Assembly (NCBI GenBank): GCA_022449545.1
Contig: JAKUPN010000003.1
Location: 62,001-126,000 of the forward strand
Length of the DNA stretch: 64,000 bases
DNA from: Alphaproteobacteria bacterium
Lineage (GTDB): Bacteria; Pseudomonadota; Alphaproteobacteria; UBA6615
Reading direction: 5' to 3'
Positions 7,858 through 17,418 of this stretch are shown here, in pieces; positions within the stretch are counted from its first letter, which is position 1, and each line of letters starts with the position of its first letter. The position numbers and the translations under genes were made by a program. Below the pieces are notes generated by a model. It was not told the origin of the DNA and made no database searches. It saw nothing but the letters and a program-made list of their open reading frames with translations.

Positions 7858-9633
7858 TCAAATACCATTATCATTATTTTCTAGCCTGATTAGTGGCAAA
7901 TGATTTCCCCGAAGTTTTTCACCGATTAATTCTTTTCTTTGATCCATAGGGTTTTGCGAGAGAGACCGCAGCCACTGAAAACGAGCCTCTAGTCTCCTAT
8001 TAGTCAACCAATACGCATCCCCCAGATGGTCATTAATCACAGGATCCTCTGGTTCCAATGAAGCAGCTTTTTCGAGGTATTTTACTGCTTGATTATACTT
8101 CCCCAACTGGAAAAAAGCCCACCCAAGAGAATCAATTATAAAGCCGTCATTAGGTCTTATGGAGACTGCTTTTTCGATCATACTTTTTGCGCCTTCTAAA
8201 TTCATACCCCTATCTATCCATGAGTAGCCTAAATAATTTAAAATATATGGTTGATCAGGCTTCAATCTAAGTGCATTCAGTAAATCTTGCTCTGCACGTT
8301 TCCAATCATTCATTCGCTCTAGGGCAATTCCTCTGGAATAAAGTAATCGCCAATCTAAAGCCGTGGAAGATCTATTTTCAGTTAAGTCATAAGCCTGGAC
8401 AGCTTCTCTATAACGCTTATGTACTCTCAGAGCATCACCCATTTCTCTGCTCGCATCAGATCTATTGGGTCTTTCACGGATCATTTTTCTCAAAATAGTT
8501 ATAGATTTTTCAAAAGAACCCATTTTTCTATAAACACGAGCCAAATTGAGGCGAGCATACCACCAATATGGATCGGAGTGATCTATAGAATTATATACCT
8601 CTATTGCTTGCTTTTGTTGGTTCTCCTTATTAAGCACCTCACCAAGTAGAAATAAGACTGAAGGATCTTCTGGTCTCAAATATAGAGACAAGCGAAGCAT
8701 TGTTAGCGATTGAGCTCTGTAGTTTTGAGCATTTAAAAGACCAGCCACAGAAAACAAAGCTTCTGAAGCACCCTGAGTAAAGTTCAAAACTCCTAGCTCT
8801 TTTTTTGGTCCACTCCTTAACGCAGACACTAGAGGTTCTACTAATAAATTTTGGGAATTTTTCTCAACATAATCCTCAAGCAATCGCTTTCCTTTTATAT
8901 TTTTATCTTTCCTTGAAAGTAAACCCACGTAAGCCCTAATTAATTGGAATGACGGATTATCAAAATTGTTAATAGTTCTAATGTAAGCTTGGCTAGCCAA
9001 CATTTGGTTCCCTAAAGAATCTGCAATCAGCCCCGTGTGAAGATTAGTGATCTTTTCTATTCCGTTAATCTCATTAAGTTTAGCTAATACTTCCAGAGCT
9101 TCATTCTCCTTAAGCTGCCCGGCAAACGCCCATGCTCGCATCAATGGAATAACAAGCCTATAAAATCCTTTCTGCGGAATTTGTTCAAGCCAAAACAAGG
9201 CCTCATCATAACTTCTTTTTTTAATGGCTACTGTTGCCAGGGTAATATTTGAAAGCGGATCAGTCTTGTCTTTACTAACAATCCGTGCAGCTAAAATTGC
9301 TGCTTCACGAATTCGCCCCGACCTAATCAATATTAGATGGCCCCGCTGAGTAACACCTTTTAAGTTAGGTTTTTGATCAAGTAATTGGGTTATGTACGAG
9401 GCAGCAGAAGTAAAATCACCTATAGATTCTGCATAACGAGAAGCCAAAAAACTACCATATTCGGGTTTAACGCTTAATATTAATTCTTTATTTAGCTGTA
9501 TTCGTTCTTGTTTAGAAACTTCAGAAGATGATGAAACTGAATTGATATATGAAGAAATAATAGTGGTAATAATTATCGCCAAGAAAGCCAATAGAGTTGG
9601 TCTCAAATTCGTTTGTGATACAAAATTAAACAA
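7858..9633 (-). CDS. Large TPR-repeat protein, membrane-anchored or exported
   Basis: 591 residues: an N-terminal hydrophobic segment (about residues 12-34, signal anchor or signal peptide) followed by many tetratricopeptide repeats, clearest from about residue 300 on, where lengths of 34 residues repeat with A/G/Y and P markers (LKPDQPYILNYLGYSW, IRPNDGFIIDSLGWAF, LEPEDPVINDHLGDAY). Relatives next to ispE are common in alphaproteobacteria; their role is unknown, presumably scaffolding in the envelope. Start is a TTG at 9633 with GGAGC 10 bases upstream; no ATG exists near the N-terminus. Confidence 0.9.
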   Translation of the reverse strand: MFNFVSQTNLRPTLLAFLAIIITTIISSYINSVSSSSEVSKQERIQLNKELILSVKPEYGSFLASRYAESIGDFTSAASYITQLLDQKPNLKGVTQRGHLILIRSGRIREAAILAARIVSKDKTDPLSNITLATVAIKKRSYDEALFWLEQIPQKGFYRLVIPLMRAWAFAGQLKENEALEVLAKLNEINGIEKITNLHTGLIADSLGNQMLASQAYIRTINNFDNPSFQLIRAYVGLLSRKDKNIKGKRLLEDYVEKNSQNLLVEPLVSALRSGPKKELGVLNFTQGASEALFSVAGLLNAQNYRAQSLTMLRLSLYLRPEDPSVLFLLGEVLNKENQQKQAIEVYNSIDHSDPYWWYARLNLARVYRKMGSFEKSITILRKMIRERPNRSDASREMGDALRVHKRYREAVQAYDLTENRSSTALDWRLLYSRGIALERMNDWKRAEQDLLNALRLKPDQPYILNYLGYSWIDRGMNLEGAKSMIEKAVSIRPNDGFIIDSLGWAFFQLGKYNQAVKYLEKAASLEPEDPVINDHLGDAYWLTNRRLEARFQWLRSLSQNPMDQRKELIGEKLRGNHLPLIRLENNDNGI

Positions 9634-9724
9634 GTAATAATTGCTCCAATAATTCTAAAACTCAAAATCGAATAAGCTTAGAACTATCATCTGATTCATT
9701 AATCCCATAAAAAGAGTTCATCTA

Positions 9725-11389
9725 TCACATATTTGGATAGTTTGGTCCTCCGCCACCTTCGGGCGTAACCCAAACTATATTTTGTGTTGGATCCTTAATA
9801 TCACAGGTTTTACAATGAACGCAGTTTTGAGCGTTTATCTGCAAGTATGGGCCAGAATCATCATCGTCACTTACTATTTCATACACACCAGCGGGACAAT
9901 ACCTTTGCTCAGGAGCATCAAACCTCTCCAAATTTATTTCAATTGGAGTGCTGGAGTTTCTTAAAGTTAAATGAATTGGTTGATTCTCTTCATGATTAGT
10001 GTTCGAAATATACACTGAAGAAAGCTTATCAAATGTAATTTTCCCATCGGGTGCGGGATAATCAATTACGGAGTGGTGTTCCTTCTCTTCTAAAGCCTGA
10101 TGATCAGATACGTGATGCTTGAGTGTCCATGGCGCCAGACCTCGCAGTATCAACTGATCAAATCCTGCAAATATAGTACCCCATAATAAACCCCATCTAA
10201 AAGAAGGTCGGAAATTTCGAGCTCTATATAGTTCTTTGTACACCCAAGATTTTTCAAGTAAACCAACATATTCATCAAGTAGAGGATCGGACTTGGATCC
10301 ATTAGCAGAAATTATTGCATCATAAGCTGCTTCAGCGGCCAACATTCCAGATTTCATTGCAGTATGCGTACCTTTTATTTTAGGCACGTTTAGAGTACCA
10401 GACTCACAACCTATTAATAGTCCTCCAGGAATTACAGGATTCGGCATTGACTGAAAACCACCCTCATTAAGTGCCCTAGCACCGTATGCTACCCGAGTTC
10501 CATCTAAAAAGGTTGAACATACTGCAGGATGAGTTTTAAACCTCTGAAACTCATCAAATGGTGACAGATAAGGATTTTTATAATCAAGGCCAATGACAAA
10601 CCCTACTGCAACCTGGTTATCTTCTAGATGATATAAAAACGAACCACCATAAGTACTACTATCCAATGGCCATCCTGCACTATGAATTACAAGTCCCGGA
10701 TGATGATTTTCTGGCGAAACCTGCCATAACTCTTTAATTCCTATGCCATACGTTTGAGGAGCACAATCGGCTTGAAGAGAAAATTTACTCATTAATTGCT
10801 GGCCTAGATGACCACGACACCCTTCAGAGAAAAAAGTATATGAAGCGTGAAGTTCAATTCCTGGAGTATAATTGGATGTATGAGTTCCATCTCTAGCCAC
10901 TCCCATATCACTAGTGGCAATCCCCTTTATACGCCCATCACTTTCGAAAAGAATTTCGTTGGCAGCAAAACCTGGATAGATTTCAACCCCTAGAGCCTCC
11001 GCTTGCTGGGCGAGCCAACGACATAGATTTCCCAATGAAACAATAAAATTACCCTTATTATGCATTGGCGGTGGAAGAAAGGCAGTAGGAATAGAAAAGG
11101 CTCTGGTTTTTGTCAAAAACAAAAATTTTTCTTTTGAAACTTTAGTTTTTAGCGGAGCTTCATTTAATTGCCAATCAGGAAATAATTCATCAAGCGCTTT
11201 AGTCTCCACCACTGCACCAGAAAGAATATGGGCACCCACTTCCGAGCCTTTCTCAATAACACAAACTTGAATTTCTTTTTCCGAAGATGCTGCTAATTGT
11301 TTCAAACGAATCGCAGCAGATAAACCTGCAGGCCCTGCCCCAACAATGACCACATCATAAGACATAGATTCACGAGCGGTTTCGTTCAT
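9725..11389 (-). CDS. Electron transfer flavoprotein-ubiquinone oxidoreductase
   Basis: Passes electrons from reduced ETF (fatty-acid and amino-acid oxidation) to ubiquinone at the inner membrane. 554 residues, full length. The FAD Rossmann motif VGAGPAGLSAA is near residue 16, an AHILSGAV loop follows, and the C-terminal ferredoxin-like domain has RYCPAGVY and CVHCKTCDIKDP, giving the four [4Fe-4S] cysteines, ending in EGGGGPNYPNM. ATG at 11389; a second ATG nine codons in (MSYDVVIVG) is an alternative. It feeds the ubiquinol pool that the bc1 complex at the left edge uses. Confidence 0.97.
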   Translation of the reverse strand: MNETARESMSYDVVIVGAGPAGLSAAIRLKQLAASSEKEIQVCVIEKGSEVGAHILSGAVVETKALDELFPDWQLNEAPLKTKVSKEKFLFLTKTRAFSIPTAFLPPPMHNKGNFIVSLGNLCRWLAQQAEALGVEIYPGFAANEILFESDGRIKGIATSDMGVARDGTHTSNYTPGIELHASYTFFSEGCRGHLGQQLMSKFSLQADCAPQTYGIGIKELWQVSPENHHPGLVIHSAGWPLDSSTYGGSFLYHLEDNQVAVGFVIGLDYKNPYLSPFDEFQRFKTHPAVCSTFLDGTRVAYGARALNEGGFQSMPNPVIPGGLLIGCESGTLNVPKIKGTHTAMKSGMLAAEAAYDAIISANGSKSDPLLDEYVGLLEKSWVYKELYRARNFRPSFRWGLLWGTIFAGFDQLILRGLAPWTLKHHVSDHQALEEKEHHSVIDYPAPDGKITFDKLSSVYISNTNHEENQPIHLTLRNSSTPIEINLERFDAPEQRYCPAGVYEIVSDDDDSGPYLQINAQNCVHCKTCDIKDPTQNIVWVTPEGGGGPNYPNM

Positions 11390-11538
11390 TAAATATTACC
11401 CCTTCTGCTTTACACAAGTTATAATACCACCAATAAATCGTAGATACACGAGTTCATTAGCGATAAAGATACTAACTAGATATAATAATTAAGAAGCCTG
11501 CCATTTTATCAATAAATAGAATTTGTTATAATAATCAA

Positions 11539-12408
11539 ATGAACACATTCTCTAGCAAAACTAGAAAACAGCAAGCCATATATGCAGAAGCTCTAAAATG
11601 GCACATTGACGCTGGTGCTGATGAAGCAATAAACGATATTCCCACGAATTTCTTAGCTCTTACAAAAACAGCAAAACAATCTAGCGAATCGGACAAAACA
11701 CTGCCGACAAACTCAGTAAATGAATTCTCAAAAAACGAACCAAAAACGCAAAAAAAGTCATCAATCAATCTAAACACTAATAATGAAAACTTTGAAACCG
11801 CTGAAAAGCTTGCGGAAAAATCACTAAGCTTATCCTCACTTAAAAGAAATATTTCAAAGTTTGAGGGATGCCGATTGAAATCAACTGCAACCAATCTTGT
11901 TTTTGGTGCAGGGCAAGTTGAAGCAGATGTAATGTTTATAGGGGAAGCACCCGGAAGAGAGGAAGACCGAGATGGAGCACCCTTCATTGGAGTAAGTGGC
12001 CAACTTTTAGACCTTATGCTCTCCTATATTGGATTAAGTCGAGATCAAAACATATATATAACTAATATTCTTCCGTGGCGTCCTCCTGGGAACAGACATC
12101 CAACTGATACAGAGGTTGCCTCTTGCATGCCTTTTGTAAAGCGCCACATCCAGTTGGTATCCCCTAGAGTATTAGTTCTACTAGGTGGAGCTGCATATAA
12201 AGCCTTAACAAATAATAGTGAGGGTATCACTAGAGTGAGAGGCAAGTGGTTTGAATATGAACAACCAGTATTATCAAAAGCAGAAACGCAAATTATACCG
12301 ACTGTAGCCACTCTCCACCCAGCATATATTCTAAGACAGCCAGCACAAAAAAAAGCTATTTGGAAAGACCTGATAAGTGTCCGAAATAGACTTAATAATA
12401 TAAATTGA
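11539..12408 (+). CDS. Uracil-DNA glycosylase, family 4-like, with incomplete Fe-S ligands
   Basis: Removes uracil from DNA in base excision repair. 289 residues: a low-complexity, Ser/Lys/Asn-rich N-terminal 100 residues, then the glycosylase domain with GEAPGREEDRDGAPF (motif 1), NILPWRPPGNRHP, and HPAYIL (motif 2). Classical family-4 enzymes bind [4Fe-4S] through four Cys. Here the CxxC pair is reduced to one Cys (FEGCRL) and the KCRPP cysteine is Trp (PWRPP); SCMPF remains. Alphaproteobacterial relatives share this, so it is probably a cluster-free subtype rather than a dead gene. No Shine-Dalgarno precedes the ATG. Confidence 0.88.
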   Translation: MNTFSSKTRKQQAIYAEALKWHIDAGADEAINDIPTNFLALTKTAKQSSESDKTLPTNSVNEFSKNEPKTQKKSSINLNTNNENFETAEKLAEKSLSLSSLKRNISKFEGCRLKSTATNLVFGAGQVEADVMFIGEAPGREEDRDGAPFIGVSGQLLDLMLSYIGLSRDQNIYITNILPWRPPGNRHPTDTEVASCMPFVKRHIQLVSPRVLVLLGGAAYKALTNNSEGITRVRGKWFEYEQPVLSKAETQIIPTVATLHPAYILRQPAQKKAIWKDLISVRNRLNNIN

Positions 12409-12451
12409 GTGAATATTGCTTTTAGCTTTTTTAATGCAAAGGAAAAGATAT

Positions 12452-14212
12452 ATGCGCCTATTTTATTTCGCTATAGCTTTATTGACATTAATTTCAGCAA
12501 GCATCTCTTATGCTCAGGTTCCAATACCTCGACCAATCAAACAAACAACTATTTCCATATCTAAACTAGATATCCCAGGCTTAGGTAAAGTTAATGCAAT
12601 TTTGACAAAAGAAGATGTTGATCTTTATCAAACAATATTTGCTTTTCAAGAACAAGGCAGGTGGGACGCATCAGAAACAATTGCTAAACATGTTTCAGAT
12701 GAGAGGCTAATGGGCTATGTGTTGGCACAAAAATATCTTCATCCGACAAAATATCGATCCAAATATCACGAACTAAAAGAGTGGCTAAACAATTATAGTA
12801 ACAATTTAAATGCTCGAAGAATTTATCGACTCGCAAATAAAAGACGCCCTAAAGGGGCTAAGCCCCCGCGAAGACCAATTGTATTTGAATTAAGATCTCA
12901 AGTTTACAACAGCACAGCACCAAAAAGACAAAATACACAGCCCAGATCAGCCGAAGGGCGACGCATAATGTCTATTATTAAATCAAGAATTAGGAATGGG
13001 TGGCCGACAGGAGCCCTGAAATTATTAGATAACCCTGCCTCTCTTAAAAAATTAACAAAGTATCAAGTTGCCCACATGCGTAGGGATATTTCTCGTGCGT
13101 ACTTTAGAGCAGGAAAAGACACCAATGCACTAATTTCAGCTAAAAGAGCCGTTAAAGAGGCACCTGACAGTGTTGCAATTGCTCATTGGTGGGGCGGGCT
13201 AGCAGCATGGCGATCCAAGGATTTCGATGCAGCTAGTTACCACTTTACTTCTTTAGCAAAAAGCCAAAACATTTCTAATTGGTTACTTTCTGCTGCGGCT
13301 TTCTGGTCAGCTCGAGCTTCATTAATAAATGGACACCCAGAAAGAGTAATTGAAATGTTAGAAATCGGCTCAAAGTATGATTTTACTTTTTATGGAATAC
13401 TTTCAAAAAGAACCTTAGGAAAACAACTCCAGGTCAATTGGAAACACTCTCTTCCGACTAGTTTAGGTTATAATAAAATCTCTAAAACTGATTATGGCGG
13501 GCGCGCCATTGCGCTTTTACAGGTAGGATTACAGCGAGAAGCAGAAAGTGAATTACTCTCTTTGGCAGCTACTAGGCCTGAATTACAAGATCATATTTTA
13601 AGTTTAGCAAATACCCTAAATCTACCAGCTCTTTCAATTAAGCTTGCATCTAAAACAGATTCCGCAAATCGGAATGCCGCCCTTTATCCAATACCCAAAT
13701 GGAATTTTGATGAAGATTTTCTAATAGATCGCGCCCTTGTGTATGCATTTATTCGTCAAGAATCAGCATTTAACGAAAGAGCATATAGCAAAGCTGGCGC
13801 TAGAGGGCTTATGCAGTTAATGCCTAAAACCGCAAGTTTTGTTGCTGGCCAAAGAGGCCTAAGCAGAAATAAAAAGTACAAACTATTTAACCCAAAATTA
13901 AATATATCCCTTGGTCAACGTTACATAGCTTTACTTTCTAATGATAAATCTATCCCAAATGATTTATTTCGTTTGGCGACAGCATATAATGCAGGTCCAG
14001 GAAACTTAAGAAATTGGCAAGCAAAAGTTAATTATAATGATGATCCATTGATGTATATTGAGAGTATACCTTCACGAGAAACAAGACTATTTATAGAGAG
14101 GGTTATGACTAACCTTTGGTTGTATCGTAATCGACTGGGGCAAAGAACCCCTTCTCTAGATGATGTTGCTGAAGGTATTTGGCCAAAGTATGCTAGTCTT
14201 GATAAAAAGTAG
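12452..14212 (+). CDS. Soluble lytic murein transglycosylase
   Basis: Periplasmic enzyme that cleaves peptidoglycan with formation of 1,6-anhydro-muramic ends. From the ATG at 12452 (AGGAAAAG upstream) the 586-residue protein has a signal peptide of about 21 residues ending SYA|Q, a long alpha-superhelical middle, and a C-terminal SLT domain: IRQESAFNERA with catalytic Glu near residue 437, GARGLMQLMP, and ATAYNAGPGNL. An upstream TTG at 12416 would lengthen the signal region and is less likely. It follows udg by 43 bases and is probably co-transcribed. Confidence 0.94.
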   Translation: MRLFYFAIALLTLISASISYAQVPIPRPIKQTTISISKLDIPGLGKVNAILTKEDVDLYQTIFAFQEQGRWDASETIAKHVSDERLMGYVLAQKYLHPTKYRSKYHELKEWLNNYSNNLNARRIYRLANKRRPKGAKPPRRPIVFELRSQVYNSTAPKRQNTQPRSAEGRRIMSIIKSRIRNGWPTGALKLLDNPASLKKLTKYQVAHMRRDISRAYFRAGKDTNALISAKRAVKEAPDSVAIAHWWGGLAAWRSKDFDAASYHFTSLAKSQNISNWLLSAAAFWSARASLINGHPERVIEMLEIGSKYDFTFYGILSKRTLGKQLQVNWKHSLPTSLGYNKISKTDYGGRAIALLQVGLQREAESELLSLAATRPELQDHILSLANTLNLPALSIKLASKTDSANRNAALYPIPKWNFDEDFLIDRALVYAFIRQESAFNERAYSKAGARGLMQLMPKTASFVAGQRGLSRNKKYKLFNPKLNISLGQRYIALLSNDKSIPNDLFRLATAYNAGPGNLRNWQAKVNYNDDPLMYIESIPSRETRLFIERVMTNLWLYRNRLGQRTPSLDDVAEGIWPKYASLDKK

Positions 14213-14240
14213 AGAAAAGATACATGAATCGAAGAATAAA

Positions 14241-14744
14241 ATGGAATTCCAACCTCTAAATATCGCTATTCTAACCATTTCAGACACAAGATCAGAAGCT
14301 GATGACAAATCGGGTGATACACTAGTTTCACTATTAACTAATGCTGGTCATTGCCTAGCAAAAAGGTCAATAGTAAAGGACGAAATCACTCTTATAGCGG
14401 ATAAATTTTCTGAATGGTCAAAGAATCCTGAAATAGATGTAATTATCTCTACCGGAGGCACTGGGCTAACTAGAAGAGATGTGACACCTGAAGCATTAGC
14501 ACTGGTCGCTGAAAAAAACATACCCGGGTTTGGTGAGCTATTTAGATGGATAAGCTATCAAAATATAGGAACTTCTACAATTCAATCCCGTGCCGACGCT
14601 GCTATAACAAATGGAACTTATATCTTTATTCTTCCTGGCTCGCCTGGTGCTTGCCGAGACGGTTGGGAGGGTATCTTGGCTGATCAATTGGACATAAGAC
14701 ACAAACCATGCAATTTTACTGAACTTATAGGTCGTCTAAAATAG
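14241..14744 (+). CDS. moaB: Molybdopterin biosynthesis protein MoaB
   Basis: MoaB/Mog-family protein of the molybdenum cofactor pathway. 167 residues from the ATG at 14241 (MEFQPL), matching the usual length of about 170. Motifs: ILTISDTRSEADDKSGD at the N-terminus, ISTGGTGLTRRDVTPEA in the centre, and LPGSPGACRDGWEGIL near the C-terminus. The open frame extends 27 codons upstream into the transglycosylase gene, but those residues do not look like the family. No other molybdenum gene is in the window. Confidence 0.94.
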   Translation: MEFQPLNIAILTISDTRSEADDKSGDTLVSLLTNAGHCLAKRSIVKDEITLIADKFSEWSKNPEIDVIISTGGTGLTRRDVTPEALALVAEKNIPGFGELFRWISYQNIGTSTIQSRADAAITNGTYIFILPGSPGACRDGWEGILADQLDIRHKPCNFTELIGRLK

Positions 14745-14788
14745 AAACTCCAAAGAAAAATAGAATAAAATAAATCAAGTTATTACCT

Positions 14789-15838
14789 GTGAAAGAAGAT
14801 AAATCAGCAGAAGAGCTTATAAAAGCGTTGCGTGAGAATTCCTCTCCGTACCTTTCTGAAAAACTTGAAATATCTATTCTTAGCACCAAGGGCGTCTCAC
14901 ACGATCACTGGCAAATAAATAAAAGTAATATGATATTACGTTTACCTAAAATGAGCCAGTGGGGTATGACACCAAAAGAACAATTACTTTATGAAAAGAC
15001 TGCTTTTCAAAGGGCACAGGCCAGTTGTCATTCCCCAAGGGTTTTTGACGTACTTCCCATATCAGAAGCTTTGCCTAGAGGAGGGTTAATAGTTGAATTT
15101 ATTGAAGGTCGCCCGCCAAAATTACCTCATGATTTAGGAGCTATTGCAAAAGCTTTATCCGCTATACATTTTATTCCTCTGCCTGATCAAGACAAACGTC
15201 ATCCACTACAATTTCACAGGCACCCTTTCTCTAGCACTTTGTCTGTTATAGAAGAACAAGCGTCCTTTTTATCCAGTGCCAATATAAACAGTAAGTCATT
15301 AAAAATAATATTTGATGAGCTAAACTGGGCAAAAAATAGCGTCAATACATATAACAAGCCAAATTTTTATTGTTTAGTGGGAACGGACACACATCCTGGT
15401 AACTTCCTAATAGACGACATAGGTAAGGCCTGGTTTGTAGACTTAGAAAAAATGCTGTATGGCGTCCCTCATATAGACCTAGCTCATGCAACGCTTGCTG
15501 TATCTACTGGCTGGGATCCTGATTGTTCGGTAAAACTGACCAAAGAAGATATTGGTGAGTTTTACATAGAATATCTTCGCCTTTTAGAACCCAACATGGC
15601 TAATAATATAATTTCAGCATTGATCCCCTTGCGTCGTTTAACCTGGCTTAGAACCATTACGTGGTTCGCTCGATGGCGTTCTGCTTGGCAAATTGATAAT
15701 CATCCTGCAGTACGCGACCCAATTATGACTGCGCATATAGCAAATCACATAGAAGATTCCTTCAAGTTAGAAAATATCAGGGATGCTCAATCTGAGTGGT
15801 TAGATGGATCACTTACTAAAATAATTCTAAATCAATAA
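14789..15838 (+). CDS. Aminoglycoside phosphotransferase (APH)-family kinase, variant catalytic loop
   Basis: 349-residue protein with the APH/choline-kinase fold; the substrate is unknown. The catalytic loop reads VGTDTHPGNFLID, keeping the catalytic Asp and Asn but with Gly where most members have His (HGDxHPGN). The metal-binding Asp is present in WFVDLEKM. The C-terminal half has Trp-rich helices (TWLRTITWFARWRSAW). Start is GTG at 14789 with no clear Shine-Dalgarno. It lies 44 bases after moaB. It may phosphorylate a small molecule or sugar; resistance function is not implied. Confidence 0.8.
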   Translation: MKEDKSAEELIKALRENSSPYLSEKLEISILSTKGVSHDHWQINKSNMILRLPKMSQWGMTPKEQLLYEKTAFQRAQASCHSPRVFDVLPISEALPRGGLIVEFIEGRPPKLPHDLGAIAKALSAIHFIPLPDQDKRHPLQFHRHPFSSTLSVIEEQASFLSSANINSKSLKIIFDELNWAKNSVNTYNKPNFYCLVGTDTHPGNFLIDDIGKAWFVDLEKMLYGVPHIDLAHATLAVSTGWDPDCSVKLTKEDIGEFYIEYLRLLEPNMANNIISALIPLRRLTWLRTITWFARWRSAWQIDNHPAVRDPIMTAHIANHIEDSFKLENIRDAQSEWLDGSLTKIILNQ

Positions 15839-15940
15839 ATTATTAAACTAGCAGACTAAATATAGACAAAATAGATTTTAAAAAATCATCAATATGTTTA
15901 TAAAGGACTTTGAACGTTTAATAGACGATGAATAATCCAA

Positions 15941-15964
15941 AAGATGCAAATTAATCAGCATCTT
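15941..15964. repeat. Perfect inverted repeat in front of the CPA2 antiporter gene
   Basis: AAGATGC at 15941-15947 and GCATCTT at 15958-15964 form a 7-bp stem with a 10-base loop, in the 214-base gap between the APH-family gene and the antiporter gene. No T-run follows on either strand, so it is not a standard terminator; it could be an operator or a leader hairpin. The rest of this gap is AT-rich with nothing I can name. Confidence 0.35.
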
Positions 15965-16052
15965 GGTGTAAATTTTATATAAAAGAACTAAACAACTAAA
16001 ATTAATCATACGATATATGAAATTTTCTGCATCAGCGGTAACCTTTTAATCC

Positions 16053-17417
16053 ATGTTGGCACATGAACAATTAGTCCCATTGGCTCTGGTCATCTTAATC
16101 GCTTTATCGTTTGGAGTTGTGTTTACCCATCTACGACAACCAGCAGTAATAGGTTACATACTTGCTGGAATAGTGCTCGGACCTTCCGGCTTCGGTCTAG
16201 TACAAAATGAAAAAAACATTACTTTTCTAGCGGAATTGGGGGTTTTGTTACTTCTGTTTGTGATTGGCATGGAGCTTAGCCTTCGTGCATTTAGAAGAAT
16301 ATGGCGAATTGCTCTAGCCACTGTAATACTTCAAATATGCGGAGCATTACTTATTGTATGGCTCATAGGCATGGTCATCAATTGGCCAGTAGAGGTTATA
16401 CTTATACTAGCTTTCGTCCTCGCATTATCTAGTACCGCCGTTGCCGTTAAAATTCTTGAAGATATTAGTGAGTTAAGAACTAGAACTGGACAAATTGTAG
16501 TAGGAATACTGATAGCTCAGGATTTAGCAATCGTACCTATGATACTTTTATTAGACGTTGTTGCATTGGGTGAATTAAGTTTTTCAGCGGCCTCACGAAT
16601 AATTATTGCAATAACACTTTTAGTCGCCATGATTCTTATTTTAAGCCGACCTAGGCGTTTGAGGTTTCCGCTTCCTAAGATAGTGGCTAACCATGCTGAT
16701 CTGACTCCATTACTAGGGCTTGTTTGTTGTTTCGGCGCAGCGACCGTTTCTGGCTTGCTTGGCCTATCACCAGCGTATGGCGCATTTCTAGCAGGGCTTG
16801 CAATCGGGAACAGCAGTTTACGGGTAGGTATGCTTGATAAGGTAATGCCAATACAGAGTATACTTATGATGGTTTTTTTCCTTTCTGTTGGCCTATTAAT
16901 TGATTTCTCATTGCTGTGGAACAATCTAGGAATCTTTTGCGCTATGTTATTAATAGCTACGTTGGGAAAAACAATAATTAACCTAGCTATTTTCTCTTTA
17001 TTACGCCTACCATGGGCGCAGGCTCTATTAACTGCTCTAGTGCTATCGCAAGTTGGAGAGTTTTCATTTCTGTTGGGAAGCGTTGGACTGGAAAGAGGTA
17101 TTATAGAAATTAAAGAATTTCGCATAATATTAACGGTTACAGCAGTATCTCTAGCTATTTCTCCTTTATGGATGGGCGCAGTTCGTCGACTTCATGATGT
17201 GGTAACACATCGACAAGTGCCCGTGAGATATGTTTTTAGGATAGCCTTTGGGAGGGAAGCCGATCAAATCGTAAACTCTAGTTTGGTAATAAAAAAACTA
17301 ATAACCAAGTCAAAAGGACTAAACATATTTAATTTCAAGTTAAGCTTTCATAGTGGTAAATTCAGCTACAAAACTTTAATTAAAAATATCTTTGGTAAAG
17401 GTGATAAATCCGATTGA
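16053..17417 (+). CDS. CPA2-family monovalent cation:proton antiporter, without RCK domain
   Basis: Integral membrane Na+/H+ or K+/H+ exchanger of the KefB/YbaL type. About 12 hydrophobic segments fill residues 1-385, with family marks RQPAVIGYILAGIVLGP, FVIGMELSL, LALSSTAVAVKIL and LSQVGEFSFLLG. KefB/KefC-like proteins continue with a Rossmann (TrkA-N) regulatory domain, but here the 454-residue chain ends after about 65 basic residues without one. Its stop lies 1 base before the rnhB ATG, suggesting coupled translation. Confidence 0.88.
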   Translation: MLAHEQLVPLALVILIALSFGVVFTHLRQPAVIGYILAGIVLGPSGFGLVQNEKNITFLAELGVLLLLFVIGMELSLRAFRRIWRIALATVILQICGALLIVWLIGMVINWPVEVILILAFVLALSSTAVAVKILEDISELRTRTGQIVVGILIAQDLAIVPMILLLDVVALGELSFSAASRIIIAITLLVAMILILSRPRRLRFPLPKIVANHADLTPLLGLVCCFGAATVSGLLGLSPAYGAFLAGLAIGNSSLRVGMLDKVMPIQSILMMVFFLSVGLLIDFSLLWNNLGIFCAMLLIATLGKTIINLAIFSLLRLPWAQALLTALVLSQVGEFSFLLGSVGLERGIIEIKEFRIILTVTAVSLAISPLWMGAVRRLHDVVTHRQVPVRYVFRIAFGREADQIVNSSLVIKKLITKSKGLNIFNFKLSFHSGKFSYKTLIKNIFGKGDKSD

Positions 17418-17418
17418 A

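Noticed and set aside
11535-11987. Minus-strand frame of 150 codons opposite the udg gene
   Set aside because: The plus-strand frame has clear glycosylase motifs; the reverse frame is Ser/Phe/Cys-rich, typical of a shadow of Lys/Glu/Ser-rich coding.
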